From: Cardiobacteriaceae bacterium
GTDB lineage: Bacteria > Pseudomonadota > Gammaproteobacteria > Cardiobacteriales > Cardiobacteriaceae
Length of the DNA stretch: 64,000 nt
Reading direction: 5' to 3'
Assembly: GCA_030525785.1 (NCBI GenBank)
Contig: JAUNEA010000008.1
Coordinates: forward strand, 1-64,000
The notes beneath the pieces were generated by a model, which was not told the DNA's origin, made no database searches, and saw nothing but the letters and a program-made list of their open reading frames with translations. A program made the position numbers and the translations under genes. Of the stretch, positions 8,922 through 17,814 are shown in pieces (positions within the stretch are counted from its first letter, which is position 1; every line of letters begins with the position of its first letter).

Positions 8922-9956
8922 TTAATTTTTTAAGTACTGGCGATAATTATCTTGATTTACATCTTGATAACGCACTTTCACCACCCGATTTTGCAATGGA
9001 TAATTAATGCCTTCCATCACAGGTTTATTGGCTGCCAAATTGCTTGCCATTTTTAATGAAATTTCGGCTTGGGTTTCACTGTCATTAAAGACTGTTCCAG
9101 CTAAATCGCCATCAAGCCAAGCTTTTAAGCCAACTTGCGTGGCATCAATACCAAACACAGGTACATGCAAGCCATGCTTTTTCAAAGCCTCCACAGCTCC
9201 CAAAGCCATCGTATCGTTATTCGCCATAATGACTTCGACTGTGTCAAATTTCTCACGCTCATTTGTAATCCAAGCGTCTACCAATTCTTGAGATTTTGCC
9301 TGCTGGAACATACCAAAATCATGGAAAACTTGATTGGTGCGGTAACTTTTCTGAGGATTGAATTCAATCGCTGCAATAGACCACTGTGTTCTCAAAGCTG
9401 CGCCTTCATGTCCAGGAATACCTTGTAACATCGCATAATCAATCACACCATCGCCATTTTTATCCCACTGCGGGTTTCGCTCCCAAGCGCGAATGACTTG
9501 CTCACCCTGTAAACGCCCACCCTCAATAGCATCACCATCAACAAAATATGCCGTTGGGCAACTACTCAAATTTGCCTCGCCAGGGCTACGGTTAAAAAAC
9601 ACGACAGGAATATTACGCCGACACAAATCACTAACCATATAAGAGCCATAAGAAACCTGCGCTAAATTCACCACAACCACGCCAGCACCTTTAGCAACAA
9701 AATCATTGATTTGTTGATTTTGAATATCTTGATTATTATCTGCGGTATCTATTAATAATTGTAAATTAGGTATTTGATTAGCCACATCAATATAAGCTTG
9801 ATATGCCGATTGGAAAAAAGGGTTGGTGGCGATACTGCTCATCGTTACCCCAACCGTTATAGGCTTAGACTCAGAATGCTCAGCAGATTGCTCCTTATCC
9901 TGACAAGCCAACAGCGCTAGCGATAAAAATGCCAACGCGCCAATCTTTTTACTCAT
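8922..9956 (-). CDS. Galactose-binding-like periplasmic lipoprotein (MglB family)
   Basis: 344 residues with a lipoprotein signal ending LALLAC, so the mature protein is lipid-anchored at Cys18. The rest is a type I periplasmic sugar-binding fold: VGVTMSSIATNPFF at the start of the first lobe, a calcium-loop motif DKNGDGVID near 170, and ANNDTMALGAVEAL plus VFGIDATQ in the second lobe. It starts after AAGGAG. No permease or ATPase lies nearby; the next gene is the membrane kinase 75 bases on. I infer a sensory or ligand-presenting role, but a transporter encoded elsewhere is possible. Confidence 0.85.
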   Translation of the reverse strand: MSKKIGALAFLSLALLACQDKEQSAEHSESKPITVGVTMSSIATNPFFQSAYQAYIDVANQIPNLQLLIDTADNNQDIQNQQINDFVAKGAGVVVVNLAQVSYGSYMVSDLCRRNIPVVFFNRSPGEANLSSCPTAYFVDGDAIEGGRLQGEQVIRAWERNPQWDKNGDGVIDYAMLQGIPGHEGAALRTQWSIAAIEFNPQKSYRTNQVFHDFGMFQQAKSQELVDAWITNEREKFDTVEVIMANNDTMALGAVEALKKHGLHVPVFGIDATQVGLKAWLDGDLAGTVFNDSETQAEISLKMASNLAANKPVMEGINYPLQNRVVKVRYQDVNQDNYRQYLKN

Positions 9957-10002
9957 AATTGTCCATTCTCCTTAACCACAAAAGCAACGGTAAATATCGT
10001 TA

Positions 10003-10263
10003 TTATACACGGAAAAGCGCTTTGTCCTGTGCATAGTTGCGCAAAAACAACACCAGCCGCTGACGCTGTGGATTTTCATCTTCCAATCGCCCAAACAATA
10101 AATCCAAAATATGGGGATCTTGGTAATGGAGCAAAGCAACAAAAGCGCTTTGCTCTTCAGCAGAAACATAGGGATAACAATGCTCTAAATAAGCTCCTAA
10201 AAGCATATCCAGCTCTTTCATTCCACGGCGAGTGCTCAACCATCGTAATTGTCTATCGTCCAT
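10003..10263 (-). CDS. sdhE: FAD assembly factor SdhE
   Basis: Small cytoplasmic protein that promotes covalent attachment of FAD to succinate dehydrogenase. The 86-residue product shows the RRGMKELD stretch (the RGxxE motif) near 12-19, then the family pattern of acidic and hydrophobic helices (LEHCYP, FVALLHYQDPHILDLLFG). The ATG at 10263 has AGGAG six bases upstream; an in-frame TTG at 10281 would place that site inside the gene. It lies between the two sugar-binding lipoprotein genes in the same direction, with no clear functional link. A palindrome copy overlaps its C-terminal codons. Confidence 0.88.
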   Translation of the reverse strand: MDDRQLRWLSTRRGMKELDMLLGAYLEHCYPYVSAEEQSAFVALLHYQDPHILDLLFGRLEDENPQRQRLVLFLRNYAQDKALFRV

Positions 10264-10322
10264 CCTATTCTCCTGCGACAAAGCGCTTTGTCTCTATTCA
10301 AGCCTAAAGATTCATGAAAAGC

Positions 10323-11339
10323 TTAACGAGCCCCTTTTACAGGTACACGAATCTCACGGTCTTTGATAGGGTAACGCAATTGATGCTCAGGGGGCAGACC
10401 GCGTGATAAGTTTTCTAAAACCAACAACGCCACACGTGTTTCTTCTCCCACGTTTGCCTCAACGGTGTAGCGGATTTCTCCACGCTCCATCGCACGTTTT
10501 GCCTCAGGCAAGGCATCAAAGCTGAAAATCGGCAAATTCACATTATTGGCTTTAAAAACTTCTAACAAACCAAATGCCATTGAATCAGAACCCGCTATCA
10601 CCAATTCTACTTCTGGGAATCGTGGGTCTTGTAACCATTCTTCTGCCACATTTCTTGCCACACTGGTTTGATAAAGCGCATGCCCTTCCAAAACCTGTTC
10701 AATATTGACCGCAACATCAGGGCTACGTGTCATGGTCTCCAATGCCCATTCGATATTATCGCCCAAGCCTGAATCCGTACGCCGTGAAGCAATAATCGCC
10801 ATCTGAATGGATTGGTCGCCATTTTTATCCCAACTTGGGTTGGATTTCCATTGTTTCAAGATTTCATTGCCCAGCACTACGCCGCCTGAGAAATCATCGG
10901 TCATAACGCGATAGGTCTTTTCACAAGAAGCCATTTCTCGCTCGCCTGGATTGGAGATATAAACCAAATGTACTTTTCCACAATAGCGAGCAATCGATTC
11001 ACCACCTCGTTTGCGCTCTACCAAATTAATCGCCAAACCTTTCGCACCTTTTTTTATCATCTCATCAAGCTGAGCAAATTGATTATCTTGGTCATTTTTG
11101 GCATCATCAATCAGAAGGCTAATTTTAGGATTTTGCTTAGCATTTTCTACAAAACCTTGATAATAAGCTTGTAAAAAAGGCGAGTTATCATCATTACGCG
11201 CGATACTAACGCCTAAGGTTACCGTATCTTGTGATTCTGTAGCTTCTTCTTTCGCTCCTTGATCAAAACAACCAGAAAGCCCCAAAATCACACCCGTAAG
11301 TCCTAAGCATTTCACCACAAAACTTTGTTTTCTATTCAT
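10323..11339 (-). CDS. Second galactose-binding-like periplasmic lipoprotein (MglB family)
   Basis: 338 residues from the ATG at 11339, chosen for its AAAGGA site; an in-frame codon at 11363 has none. The signal ends GLSGC, giving a lipidated mature protein. It has the type I sugar-binding fold, with VTLGVSIARNDDNSPF at the start, a calcium-loop-like DKNGDQSIQ near 160 and IAGSDSMAFGLLEVF in the second lobe. It is a diverged paralogue of the 8922-9956 protein. No ABC transporter genes accompany it. Two binding proteins beside one membrane kinase suggests two ligands or a receptor and co-receptor; this is inference. Confidence 0.83.
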   Translation of the reverse strand: MNRKQSFVVKCLGLTGVILGLSGCFDQGAKEEATESQDTVTLGVSIARNDDNSPFLQAYYQGFVENAKQNPKISLLIDDAKNDQDNQFAQLDEMIKKGAKGLAINLVERKRGGESIARYCGKVHLVYISNPGEREMASCEKTYRVMTDDFSGGVVLGNEILKQWKSNPSWDKNGDQSIQMAIIASRRTDSGLGDNIEWALETMTRSPDVAVNIEQVLEGHALYQTSVARNVAEEWLQDPRFPEVELVIAGSDSMAFGLLEVFKANNVNLPIFSFDALPEAKRAMERGEIRYTVEANVGEETRVALLVLENLSRGLPPEHQLRYPIKDREIRVPVKGAR

Positions 11340-11453
11340 CTTATTTATCCTTTGAGAATACAACGGCGACTTATGTTACCAAAATAAAAACCCTACCGCG
11401 CAGCAAAGCGCTTTGTGGGCTATACTGGCGATTTTTAGCCAGCAAAGCGCTTT

Positions 11454-12194
11454 ATGTTAGAAAATAATCTGATTTTATGTATGAAATGGGGCAATAAATA
11501 CCCTGCTGAGTTTGTAAACCGTTTGTATCGCATGGTTAAGCGGAATTTAAGCTTGCCTTTTACGATGGTCTGCTTAACCGATGATGCCACAGGCATTGAT
11601 GAAAACGTACGTTGTTACCCCATTCCTAGCCTTGAGTTACCCGATGGTTTGCCAGAGAGAGGCTGGAAAAAACTGACCACCTTCTCCGCGCCGCTCTATG
11701 ATTTACAAGGCACAGCACTCTTTCTCGATTTAGATATTGTCATCTTGCGCAATATTGACCACTTTTTCACCCACGAAGCCGATAATCCCCAAAAAGCGCT
11801 TTGGATTATCAAAGATTTCAAACATCAACACCGTATTACAGGCAATAGCTCTGTTTACCGTTTCAAAATTGGCGATTTTCCTGACTTATTACCCTATTTT
11901 CGCGCCCATTTTGCTGATATTCGCGCCAAATTCCGCAATGAACAGGCTTATCTATCCGATTTTGTTCATCAACAAAGCGCTTTGCGTTATTTCCCCAAAG
12001 GCTGGTGCTTAAGTTACAAATACCACGCACTTTATCCCCCTGTTTTGGATTATCTTTTACCCCCACGCAAACCCGATTGTGATATTTTGATTTTTCACGG
12101 CGAAGTCAATCCAGACCAAGCAATTGTTGGCGGTGGTGGCAAATGGTATCGACATGTGAAGCCTGCTGCATGGCTGGCAGACTATTGGAGCTAA
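11454..12194 (+). CDS. Putative glycosyltransferase
   Basis: 246 residues with a nucleotide-sugar-binding DxD in LFLDLDIVILRNID near residues 88-101, in a setting typical of retaining glycosyltransferases. The ends FPKGWCLSYKYH and ILIFHGEVNP fit a donor and metal site (late His). It lies 4 bases before a WaaE-like gene and upstream of msbA, so a role in LPS or glycolipid assembly is likely. The ATG follows a palindrome copy directly, with no ribosome site visible; an ATG at 11481 is an alternative start. The substrate cannot be told. Confidence 0.75.
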   Translation: MLENNLILCMKWGNKYPAEFVNRLYRMVKRNLSLPFTMVCLTDDATGIDENVRCYPIPSLELPDGLPERGWKKLTTFSAPLYDLQGTALFLDLDIVILRNIDHFFTHEADNPQKALWIIKDFKHQHRITGNSSVYRFKIGDFPDLLPYFRAHFADIRAKFRNEQAYLSDFVHQQSALRYFPKGWCLSYKYHALYPPVLDYLLPPRKPDCDILIFHGEVNPDQAIVGGGGKWYRHVKPAAWLADYWS

Positions 12195-12198
12195 TCAA

Positions 12199-13149
12199 AT
12201 GTTTTCCTTAGTTATCATCACTAAAAATGAAGTTAAAAACTTGGCTCGATTGTTGCCTGAAGTCAGCGACTGGGCTGATGAAATCATCATCTATGACAAC
12301 AGCGATCGTGAGCAAAGTCAAAGCGCTTTGCTCGCCAAGCAACACGGCGCAAAATTCTACCCCAGCCCATTAGCATGGGCAGGCTTTGGTGTTCAACGAC
12401 AACGCGCCCAAGCTCTCGCCCAACACGATTGGATTTTGATGCTTGATGCTGATGAAATCCCCGATAAAGCCATGAAAAATGCTATCACTCGCATCACTCA
12501 ACAAACGCCTCAAGATACCATCTACGGCATGAGACGTATTGACTATATCGGCTCCTCTGCAATTGATTCTCCGAGAGTACGCCTTAAACCCTATTGGCGA
12601 CTCTATCCAAAGCGCTTTGGTTTCGATAACACTTTAGTGCATGAAAGTTTGCAGATAGAAGACGCACAAACAGAAGTGCTTGATGGCTATGCTCATCATT
12701 ACACCAGCCCTGATGTGGCTTTTTGGTTGCGCAAACGTCTCGCTTATGCTCTCGCATGGGCAGATGAACGCAAAAATCGACCAAAGCGCTTTGGCTGGAG
12801 CAAGATAATGTTGCATAGTTTCGGCTCTTTTCTGAAGCAATATGTGGTGGATAAACGTTGTTTATGTGGCAAAGCAGGTCTCATCACGGCCTGCCTTTTT
12901 GCCCAATACACCTTCAATAAATACGCTCTGCTTTATGCCGAGCAGCGTGGACTATCCACATGGTATCCACAAATGAAAGAACAACTCGAACACGCCCTGC
13001 AAAATCCTGAACCTGCTGTGGGCTGGAAATTGCCCTGCTTGATGCTAAAGCGCTTTGTTCAGCAATACAGGCAAGCCTCCTCTCAACATCGTCTTTTCTC
13101 CGCCGTTCTTGCGGCACATCATGCTTTCAATCAACGAGTGCAACTGTGA
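12199..13149 (+). CDS. Family 2 glycosyltransferase, WaaE/KdtX-like
   Basis: 316-residue GT2 enzyme starting SLVIITKNEVKNLARLL, with the donor-binding MLDADEIPD near 86-94. The pattern RLYPKRFGFDNTLVHE resembles the WaaE family of beta-1,4-glucosyltransferases that extend the LPS inner core at the cytoplasmic membrane face. The neighbouring glycosyltransferase and msbA support an LPS role. Its stop overlaps the msbA GTG. Four palindrome copies are read as QSAL or KRF. Naming it waaE would go beyond the evidence. Confidence 0.8.
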   Translation: MFSLVIITKNEVKNLARLLPEVSDWADEIIIYDNSDREQSQSALLAKQHGAKFYPSPLAWAGFGVQRQRAQALAQHDWILMLDADEIPDKAMKNAITRITQQTPQDTIYGMRRIDYIGSSAIDSPRVRLKPYWRLYPKRFGFDNTLVHESLQIEDAQTEVLDGYAHHYTSPDVAFWLRKRLAYALAWADERKNRPKRFGWSKIMLHSFGSFLKQYVVDKRCLCGKAGLITACLFAQYTFNKYALLYAEQRGLSTWYPQMKEQLEHALQNPEPAVGWKLPCLMLKRFVQQYRQASSQHRLFSAVLAAHHAFNQRVQL

Positions 13150-14885
13150 AAACCTCCGATTATCGCCTTTATCGCCGCCTTTTAACGTATGTCGCGCCAC
13201 AAAAACGCGCCCTAAGCGCTTTGATTGCTGGCACTGTGGTTTACGGCTTAACCGAGCCTTTGGTTCCTCTCATTTTGCAACCCTTAATTGATGGTGGCTT
13301 TATCGCCGAACAATTGCATACGCTTTATTTGATGGTGGGGATTTTGTGTTTTGGGTATCTGATTCGTGGTTTAGCCAACTTTACGGCAGATTATGCAATG
13401 AGCATGGTGGCGCAACGCGTGGTCAAAGCGCTTCGGGCAGAATTGTTTCGCAAGCTGATGCATTTGCCTATGAGCCATTTCCACCATACTTCACACGGTA
13501 GCATCGTCAGCAAATTCACTTACGAAGTACTACAACTCACCCAAGCTGCTACTGATGCTCTTGCTGTGATGGTGCGCGAGAGTGTGACCATTGTCGCGCT
13601 GTTGGTCACGCTGTTTTATTTCAACTGGAAATTGGCGCTGCTCTTGCTGCTCATCGCGCCTGTCATTGCTCTGTTTATCACTCAGATTTCCAAACGCCTG
13701 CGCCGTTATGCCCAAGCGCTACAACACCATATGGGCGATATTCACCAACATCTCGATGAATCCTTACGCGCGCGCGCGGTCATTCGTATGCATAATGCCC
13801 AGAGCTTTGAGTCAAAGCGCTTTGGTGAGAAAATCGAAAATATCTGCCACTATGCTCTCCAATCCAGCAAAATCACCTCAACCATCTCGCCCATTATTGA
13901 GATGGTCATCATTCTGACCCTAAGCCTCATCATGATTATTGCGGGGCATTTGGCACAAGGCAGCGAGCAAGTGACCATCGGACGCTTGATTGGCTTTATT
14001 GGCACGATGGCGCTACTGTTTCCGCCCATAAAGCGCTTAGGCAAAATCAGTGAGCCTGTACAACGTGGCTTAGCGGCGATGAACAGTGTTTTTACCTTTC
14101 TTGACCACGAAGATGAACCCAACCCCAAAGCGCTTCCTTTTACCATTACGGCAGGCGACATCGAGTTGAGAGAAGTCTCTTTTGCCTATCAACAAGAAAA
14201 GGTGCTGCAAAACATCAATCTCCATATTAAAGCAGGGGAAACGGTTGCGTTCGTTGGGGCAAGTGGCTCAGGAAAATCGACACTAGCAGCCCTCATCGCA
14301 GGCTTTTATACCCCACAACAAGGGCAATTGTTGTTTGATGGCAAAGACAGCGCCGAGATTCGTCTTGAAGACCGCCGCCGAGCCATCGCCTACTTAACCC
14401 AAGACACGCAACTTTTCTCAGGAACCATCGCTGAGAACATCGCCTATGCCGATGCCAATCCTGATAACGATCGTCTCCAACAAGCCGCCCAAAGCGCTTT
14501 TGCCGAACCTTTCATTCTCAATCTTCCTGATACTTATCAACATATTATCCACGATAATGGTGGACAACTCTCAGGCGGACAACGACAACGCCTCGCCATC
14601 GCACGAGCTTTCTATCAACAAGCTCCCATTCTGATTCTTGATGAGGCAACCTCCGCCCTTGATAATCACAGTGAACAAGAGGTGTTAAGCGCTTTGGAAG
14701 CCATCAAGCAGAATCGTACTTGCCTCATCATCGCCCATCGCTTATCTACCATCAAACACGCCGATAAGATTGTTGTCATGGCGCAAGGAAAAATTGTTGA
14801 GATAGGAAACCACCAAGAACTTTTAAAGCAACAAGGGGCTTATCATGCCTTGATTCAAGTGGGGCAAGCTGAAGGAACTCGCTGA
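13146..14885 (+). CDS. msbA: Lipid A export ATP-binding/permease protein MsbA
   Basis: Homodimeric ABC exporter that flips lipid A-core across the inner membrane. It has 579 residues: six membrane helices in the first 320, then an ATPase with Walker A GASGSGKST near 370, signature LSGGQRQRLAIARA near 474 and Walker B ILILDEATSALD near 495. Family length is about 580. It starts at a GTG overlapping the previous stop, which implies coupling to the glycosyltransferases. Palindrome copies sit mostly in less conserved stretches. The dnaA gene follows 104 bases later in the same direction. Confidence 0.93.
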   Translation: MKTSDYRLYRRLLTYVAPQKRALSALIAGTVVYGLTEPLVPLILQPLIDGGFIAEQLHTLYLMVGILCFGYLIRGLANFTADYAMSMVAQRVVKALRAELFRKLMHLPMSHFHHTSHGSIVSKFTYEVLQLTQAATDALAVMVRESVTIVALLVTLFYFNWKLALLLLLIAPVIALFITQISKRLRRYAQALQHHMGDIHQHLDESLRARAVIRMHNAQSFESKRFGEKIENICHYALQSSKITSTISPIIEMVIILTLSLIMIIAGHLAQGSEQVTIGRLIGFIGTMALLFPPIKRLGKISEPVQRGLAAMNSVFTFLDHEDEPNPKALPFTITAGDIELREVSFAYQQEKVLQNINLHIKAGETVAFVGASGSGKSTLAALIAGFYTPQQGQLLFDGKDSAEIRLEDRRRAIAYLTQDTQLFSGTIAENIAYADANPDNDRLQQAAQSAFAEPFILNLPDTYQHIIHDNGGQLSGGQRQRLAIARAFYQQAPILILDEATSALDNHSEQEVLSALEAIKQNRTCLIIAHRLSTIKHADKIVVMAQGKIVEIGNHQELLKQQGAYHALIQVGQAEGTR

Positions 14886-14989
14886 TTGTTAGGCAATCAT
14901 AGGGCAAAGCGCTTATACTGTCACGAATCTTGCCTCAAAGCGCTTTGCAGGCGTTCTGTTGTTTTGCTGTTAGCCCACGAGAATTCTCC

Positions 14990-16330
14990 ATGACCCCCGA
15001 AGAACTTTGGTCACTGACCCTTGATAAACTCTCCACCATCATCTCGCGTGAAGACACCATGCTGATGTTGCGTTCGCTGGAAATTTATGTGAACGGAGAC
15101 GAGATTATCCTCAATGCTCCCAACAAATTCGCACGTGACCATATCCAAAAAAACCATTGGGACTTGGTGGTGAGCGTCATGAAGACCTTACTAGAACGTG
15201 AGGATAATAAGGTTATTCGCTTGGAATATCTCCCTCAACCCGATATTTTCGCCACTAGCCCAGCCAAAACCAAACGCCGTGAAGAGCCTGAAGTTATAGA
15301 GCCTCCATTTGTCACCCATCTCAAACCAGAGCATCAGTTTGGCAATTTTGTCAGTGGGCCTTCCAACGATAATGCCTTTGCTGCAGCTCAAGCTGTCGCA
15401 TGTGGCTTTAACGATATTATGAATCCACTCTTGATTTATGGTGGCACAGGCTTGGGCAAATCACATTTGATGCATGCTATTGGCAATGCGATGGTAGCTC
15501 GAGGCTTAAAACGGGTGCGCTTTATCCATGCCGAAGATTTTGTGAACGAGATGGTCAATTCTATCAACAACAAAACTACCCCCCAATTCATGGAAAGCTT
15601 CCGCCATTTAGATGCCTTGCTGATTGATGATGTGCAATTTCTGGGTGGTAAAGAACGCTCACAAGCTCAATTCTTCTATGCCTTTAACTCACTTTTTGAC
15701 CAAAAACGTCAAATCATCATGACTTGTGACCGCTACCCCAAAGAAATCGAGGGCTTGGAGGATCGTTTACGCTCACGCTTTGGGCAAGGTTTGGCGGTCA
15801 CAGTTGCTCCCCCTGAGTTTGAAACGAGAGTAGCCATTTTAAATACCAAAGCAGAAAAAATTGGCTTTTCTTTACCGCCTGATGTGGCATTTTTCATTGC
15901 AGAGAACATTGCAAGCAATGTTCGGGAATTGGAAGGAGCCTTGCGCAAGGTGTACGTCAAAAGCGCTTTTCATCAGGCTGAGCCAACGATTGCAGTAGTG
16001 CGTGAGGCTTTGGCCGACCAGATTCATGCCCAGAATAAAAGGGTAAATGTGGATAATATCCAAAAAGTGAGCGCTCGATTTTACGATGTTGCACTGAGTG
16101 ATTTACTTGCCAAACAACGTGGCAAAGCCAACATAGCTTTAGCACGACAAGTGGCGATGTGTTTGACCAAAGAACTCACCCGTCTGTCTTACCCACAAGT
16201 GGGAGAGTTATTTGGTGGGCGCGACCATAGCACCGTGATGCATGCTTGCAAAAATGTGCAGAAGCGTATTGGTCAGGATCGACAATTCGCCGATGAGTAC
16301 ACTGCATTGAAAATGAGCATCACAGGCTGA
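14990..16330 (+). CDS. dnaA: Chromosomal replication initiator DnaA
   Basis: 446-residue initiator that binds DnaA boxes and melts oriC. The N-terminal domain (1-80) is followed by a short linker, an AAA+ domain with GGTGLGKSH near 150 and LLIDDVQFL near 209, and a C-terminal DNA-binding domain with GGRDHSTVMHA near 409. The ATG at 14990 begins MTPEELWS, which fits the family; an in-frame codon at 14930 would read a palindrome copy as peptide and is rejected. Upstream is msbA rather than rpmH, an uncommon neighbourhood for a gammaproteobacterium. Confidence 0.97.
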   Translation: MTPEELWSLTLDKLSTIISREDTMLMLRSLEIYVNGDEIILNAPNKFARDHIQKNHWDLVVSVMKTLLEREDNKVIRLEYLPQPDIFATSPAKTKRREEPEVIEPPFVTHLKPEHQFGNFVSGPSNDNAFAAAQAVACGFNDIMNPLLIYGGTGLGKSHLMHAIGNAMVARGLKRVRFIHAEDFVNEMVNSINNKTTPQFMESFRHLDALLIDDVQFLGGKERSQAQFFYAFNSLFDQKRQIIMTCDRYPKEIEGLEDRLRSRFGQGLAVTVAPPEFETRVAILNTKAEKIGFSLPPDVAFFIAENIASNVRELEGALRKVYVKSAFHQAEPTIAVVREALADQIHAQNKRVNVDNIQKVSARFYDVALSDLLAKQRGKANIALARQVAMCLTKELTRLSYPQVGELFGGRDHSTVMHACKNVQKRIGQDRQFADEYTALKMSITG

Positions 16331-16556
16331 GGATAAACCTGTGGATAAGTTAAGGGTAAGACTGAGGATAACTTTGTGGATAACTTGTGATCATCTTTTT
16401 CCTGTTTTTACACACAACTTATCCACAACTTATCCCCCAAACTATCCGTGCGCCAAACAAGGTATTTTATTTTCCAATTCAAGGTATTAACAGGCTTATC
16501 CACTTATCCACAGACTATATGATGATGAATAACTTATAAATAAGAGAGGTTACTAT
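16331..16556. other. Probable replication origin oriC with DnaA boxes
   Basis: The dnaA-dnaN spacer holds four perfect DnaA boxes: TGTGGATAA at 16340-16348 and 16375-16383, and TTATCCACA at 16419-16427 and 16504-16512. One- or two-mismatch boxes lie at 16363, 16430 and 16496. The left boxes point one way and the right boxes the other. An AT-rich tract at about 16460-16490 could be the unwinding element. The region has no palindrome copy. Box density and position fit oriC, although they could also serve only in dnaA/dnaN autoregulation. Confidence 0.8.
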
Positions 16557-17678
16557 ATGATTTTTACCATTCAACAAAGCGCTTTGTTACCAAAGCTGGC
16601 AGATGTCAGCAGTATCACTGAACGTAAATCCGCTAATCCCATCTTTAGCCATTTGTTGATTGAAGCTCACCCCAATCACTTATTGCTGAAAGGAACGGAT
16701 AATGAGATTACGTTGAGCGTTGAAGTCGATGAATCTGTACACGTGCAACAAACAGGAGCCGTTACTGTTCCTGCTAGCAAGTTCCTAGAAGTTATTCGCC
16801 ATCAATCCAGCGGTAGTGAAATTCATTGTGCCTTAGAAGGTGAGCAATGGGTAGTGCGTAGTCAAGACAGCATTTTTCGTTTATCGACACTACCTGCGCA
16901 AGATTTTCCTGTTTTGGAGACTTTTAGTCTTCCTGATAGCCTTGAGCTTTCCAGCAAAGCGCTTCATCAATTGTTGAAGAAAGTGCAGTTTTCTATGGCA
17001 GAACAAGACCCACGCCACTACTTACAGGGTGTCTTGTTGAAAGTGGTGGAACAAGGTCATGCCTTACATGCCGTGAGTACCGATGGTCATCGCCTATCCT
17101 GCGCTATGGCTTCACTACAGCAGGCGAGCAATCCAGAAGGCAGCTGGATTTTGCCACGCAAAGCCGTTGCCGAATTGATTCGTTTCCTTTCACGCCTTGA
17201 TCAAATGGTGCGCTTACAAGTAGGTGGGCGGCATTTGAATGTTGAATTGGGAGGCTACCGCTTAACTACCAGCTTGATTGATGGGCAATTTCCACAATAT
17301 GAGCCTGTGATTCCTCCTAAACAGCCAACCCCTGTCTTGATTCCTCGCCAAAGTTTGATTGAGGCCTTGCAACGGGCGAGAGTCTTGCAAATGGGGCGTG
17401 GCAATGAGGGGGGCGTGAGTTTGCGTTTCCAAGAACATGAATTGTTGCTTTCGGCACGAAACAGCGAGAATGAAACGGTGGAAGAGCGTCTTGATATTCT
17501 CAACCCTGCCAAACTCAGCCTTGATATTGGTTTGAATACTCATTACCTCATTCAAGCCATCCAGCATCTTGAAAGCGAAAATGTTCAGCTTCATCTGGTT
17601 AACAATACCAGCCCTTGCTTGCTGACAGGGCAAGAAGATGAAGACCTCCGCTACATCATCATGCCTTTACGCCTGTAA
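16557..17678 (+). CDS. dnaN: DNA polymerase III sliding clamp (beta subunit)
   Basis: 373-residue clamp made of three similar domains, close to the usual 366. Landmarks are VSTDGHRLS in the middle domain, LIDGQFPQYE, and the C-terminal YIIMPLRL. The ATG has a GAGAGG site. A palindrome copy gives QSALLPKL right at the N terminus, and another gives KAL near 140. The usual recF partner is not downstream; a terminator and tas follow instead. Confidence 0.96.
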   Translation: MIFTIQQSALLPKLADVSSITERKSANPIFSHLLIEAHPNHLLLKGTDNEITLSVEVDESVHVQQTGAVTVPASKFLEVIRHQSSGSEIHCALEGEQWVVRSQDSIFRLSTLPAQDFPVLETFSLPDSLELSSKALHQLLKKVQFSMAEQDPRHYLQGVLLKVVEQGHALHAVSTDGHRLSCAMASLQQASNPEGSWILPRKAVAELIRFLSRLDQMVRLQVGGRHLNVELGGYRLTTSLIDGQFPQYEPVIPPKQPTPVLIPRQSLIEALQRARVLQMGRGNEGGVSLRFQEHELLLSARNSENETVEERLDILNPAKLSLDIGLNTHYLIQAIQHLESENVQLHLVNNTSPCLLTGQEDEDLRYIIMPLRL

Positions 17679-17722
17679 AGCGCTTTGTGGTCTCAACCCT
17701 GATGCTCAAAACCTTCCTTCAG

Positions 17723-17747
17723 CCCCTAAGCTTACTCTGCTTAGGGG
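17723..17747 (+). terminator. Rho-independent terminator after dnaN
   Basis: Nine-base perfect stem CCCCTAAGC/GCTTAGGGG with a 7-base loop, followed within a few bases by a T run (17752-17756). It ends the dnaA-dnaN unit. Confidence 0.88.
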
Positions 17748-17814
17748 GTAATTTTTCTCTCAAACCCTTCCCAAGCTTTTGTCTAACAAAGCGCTTTGCA
17801 ATACAGGAGTGATT

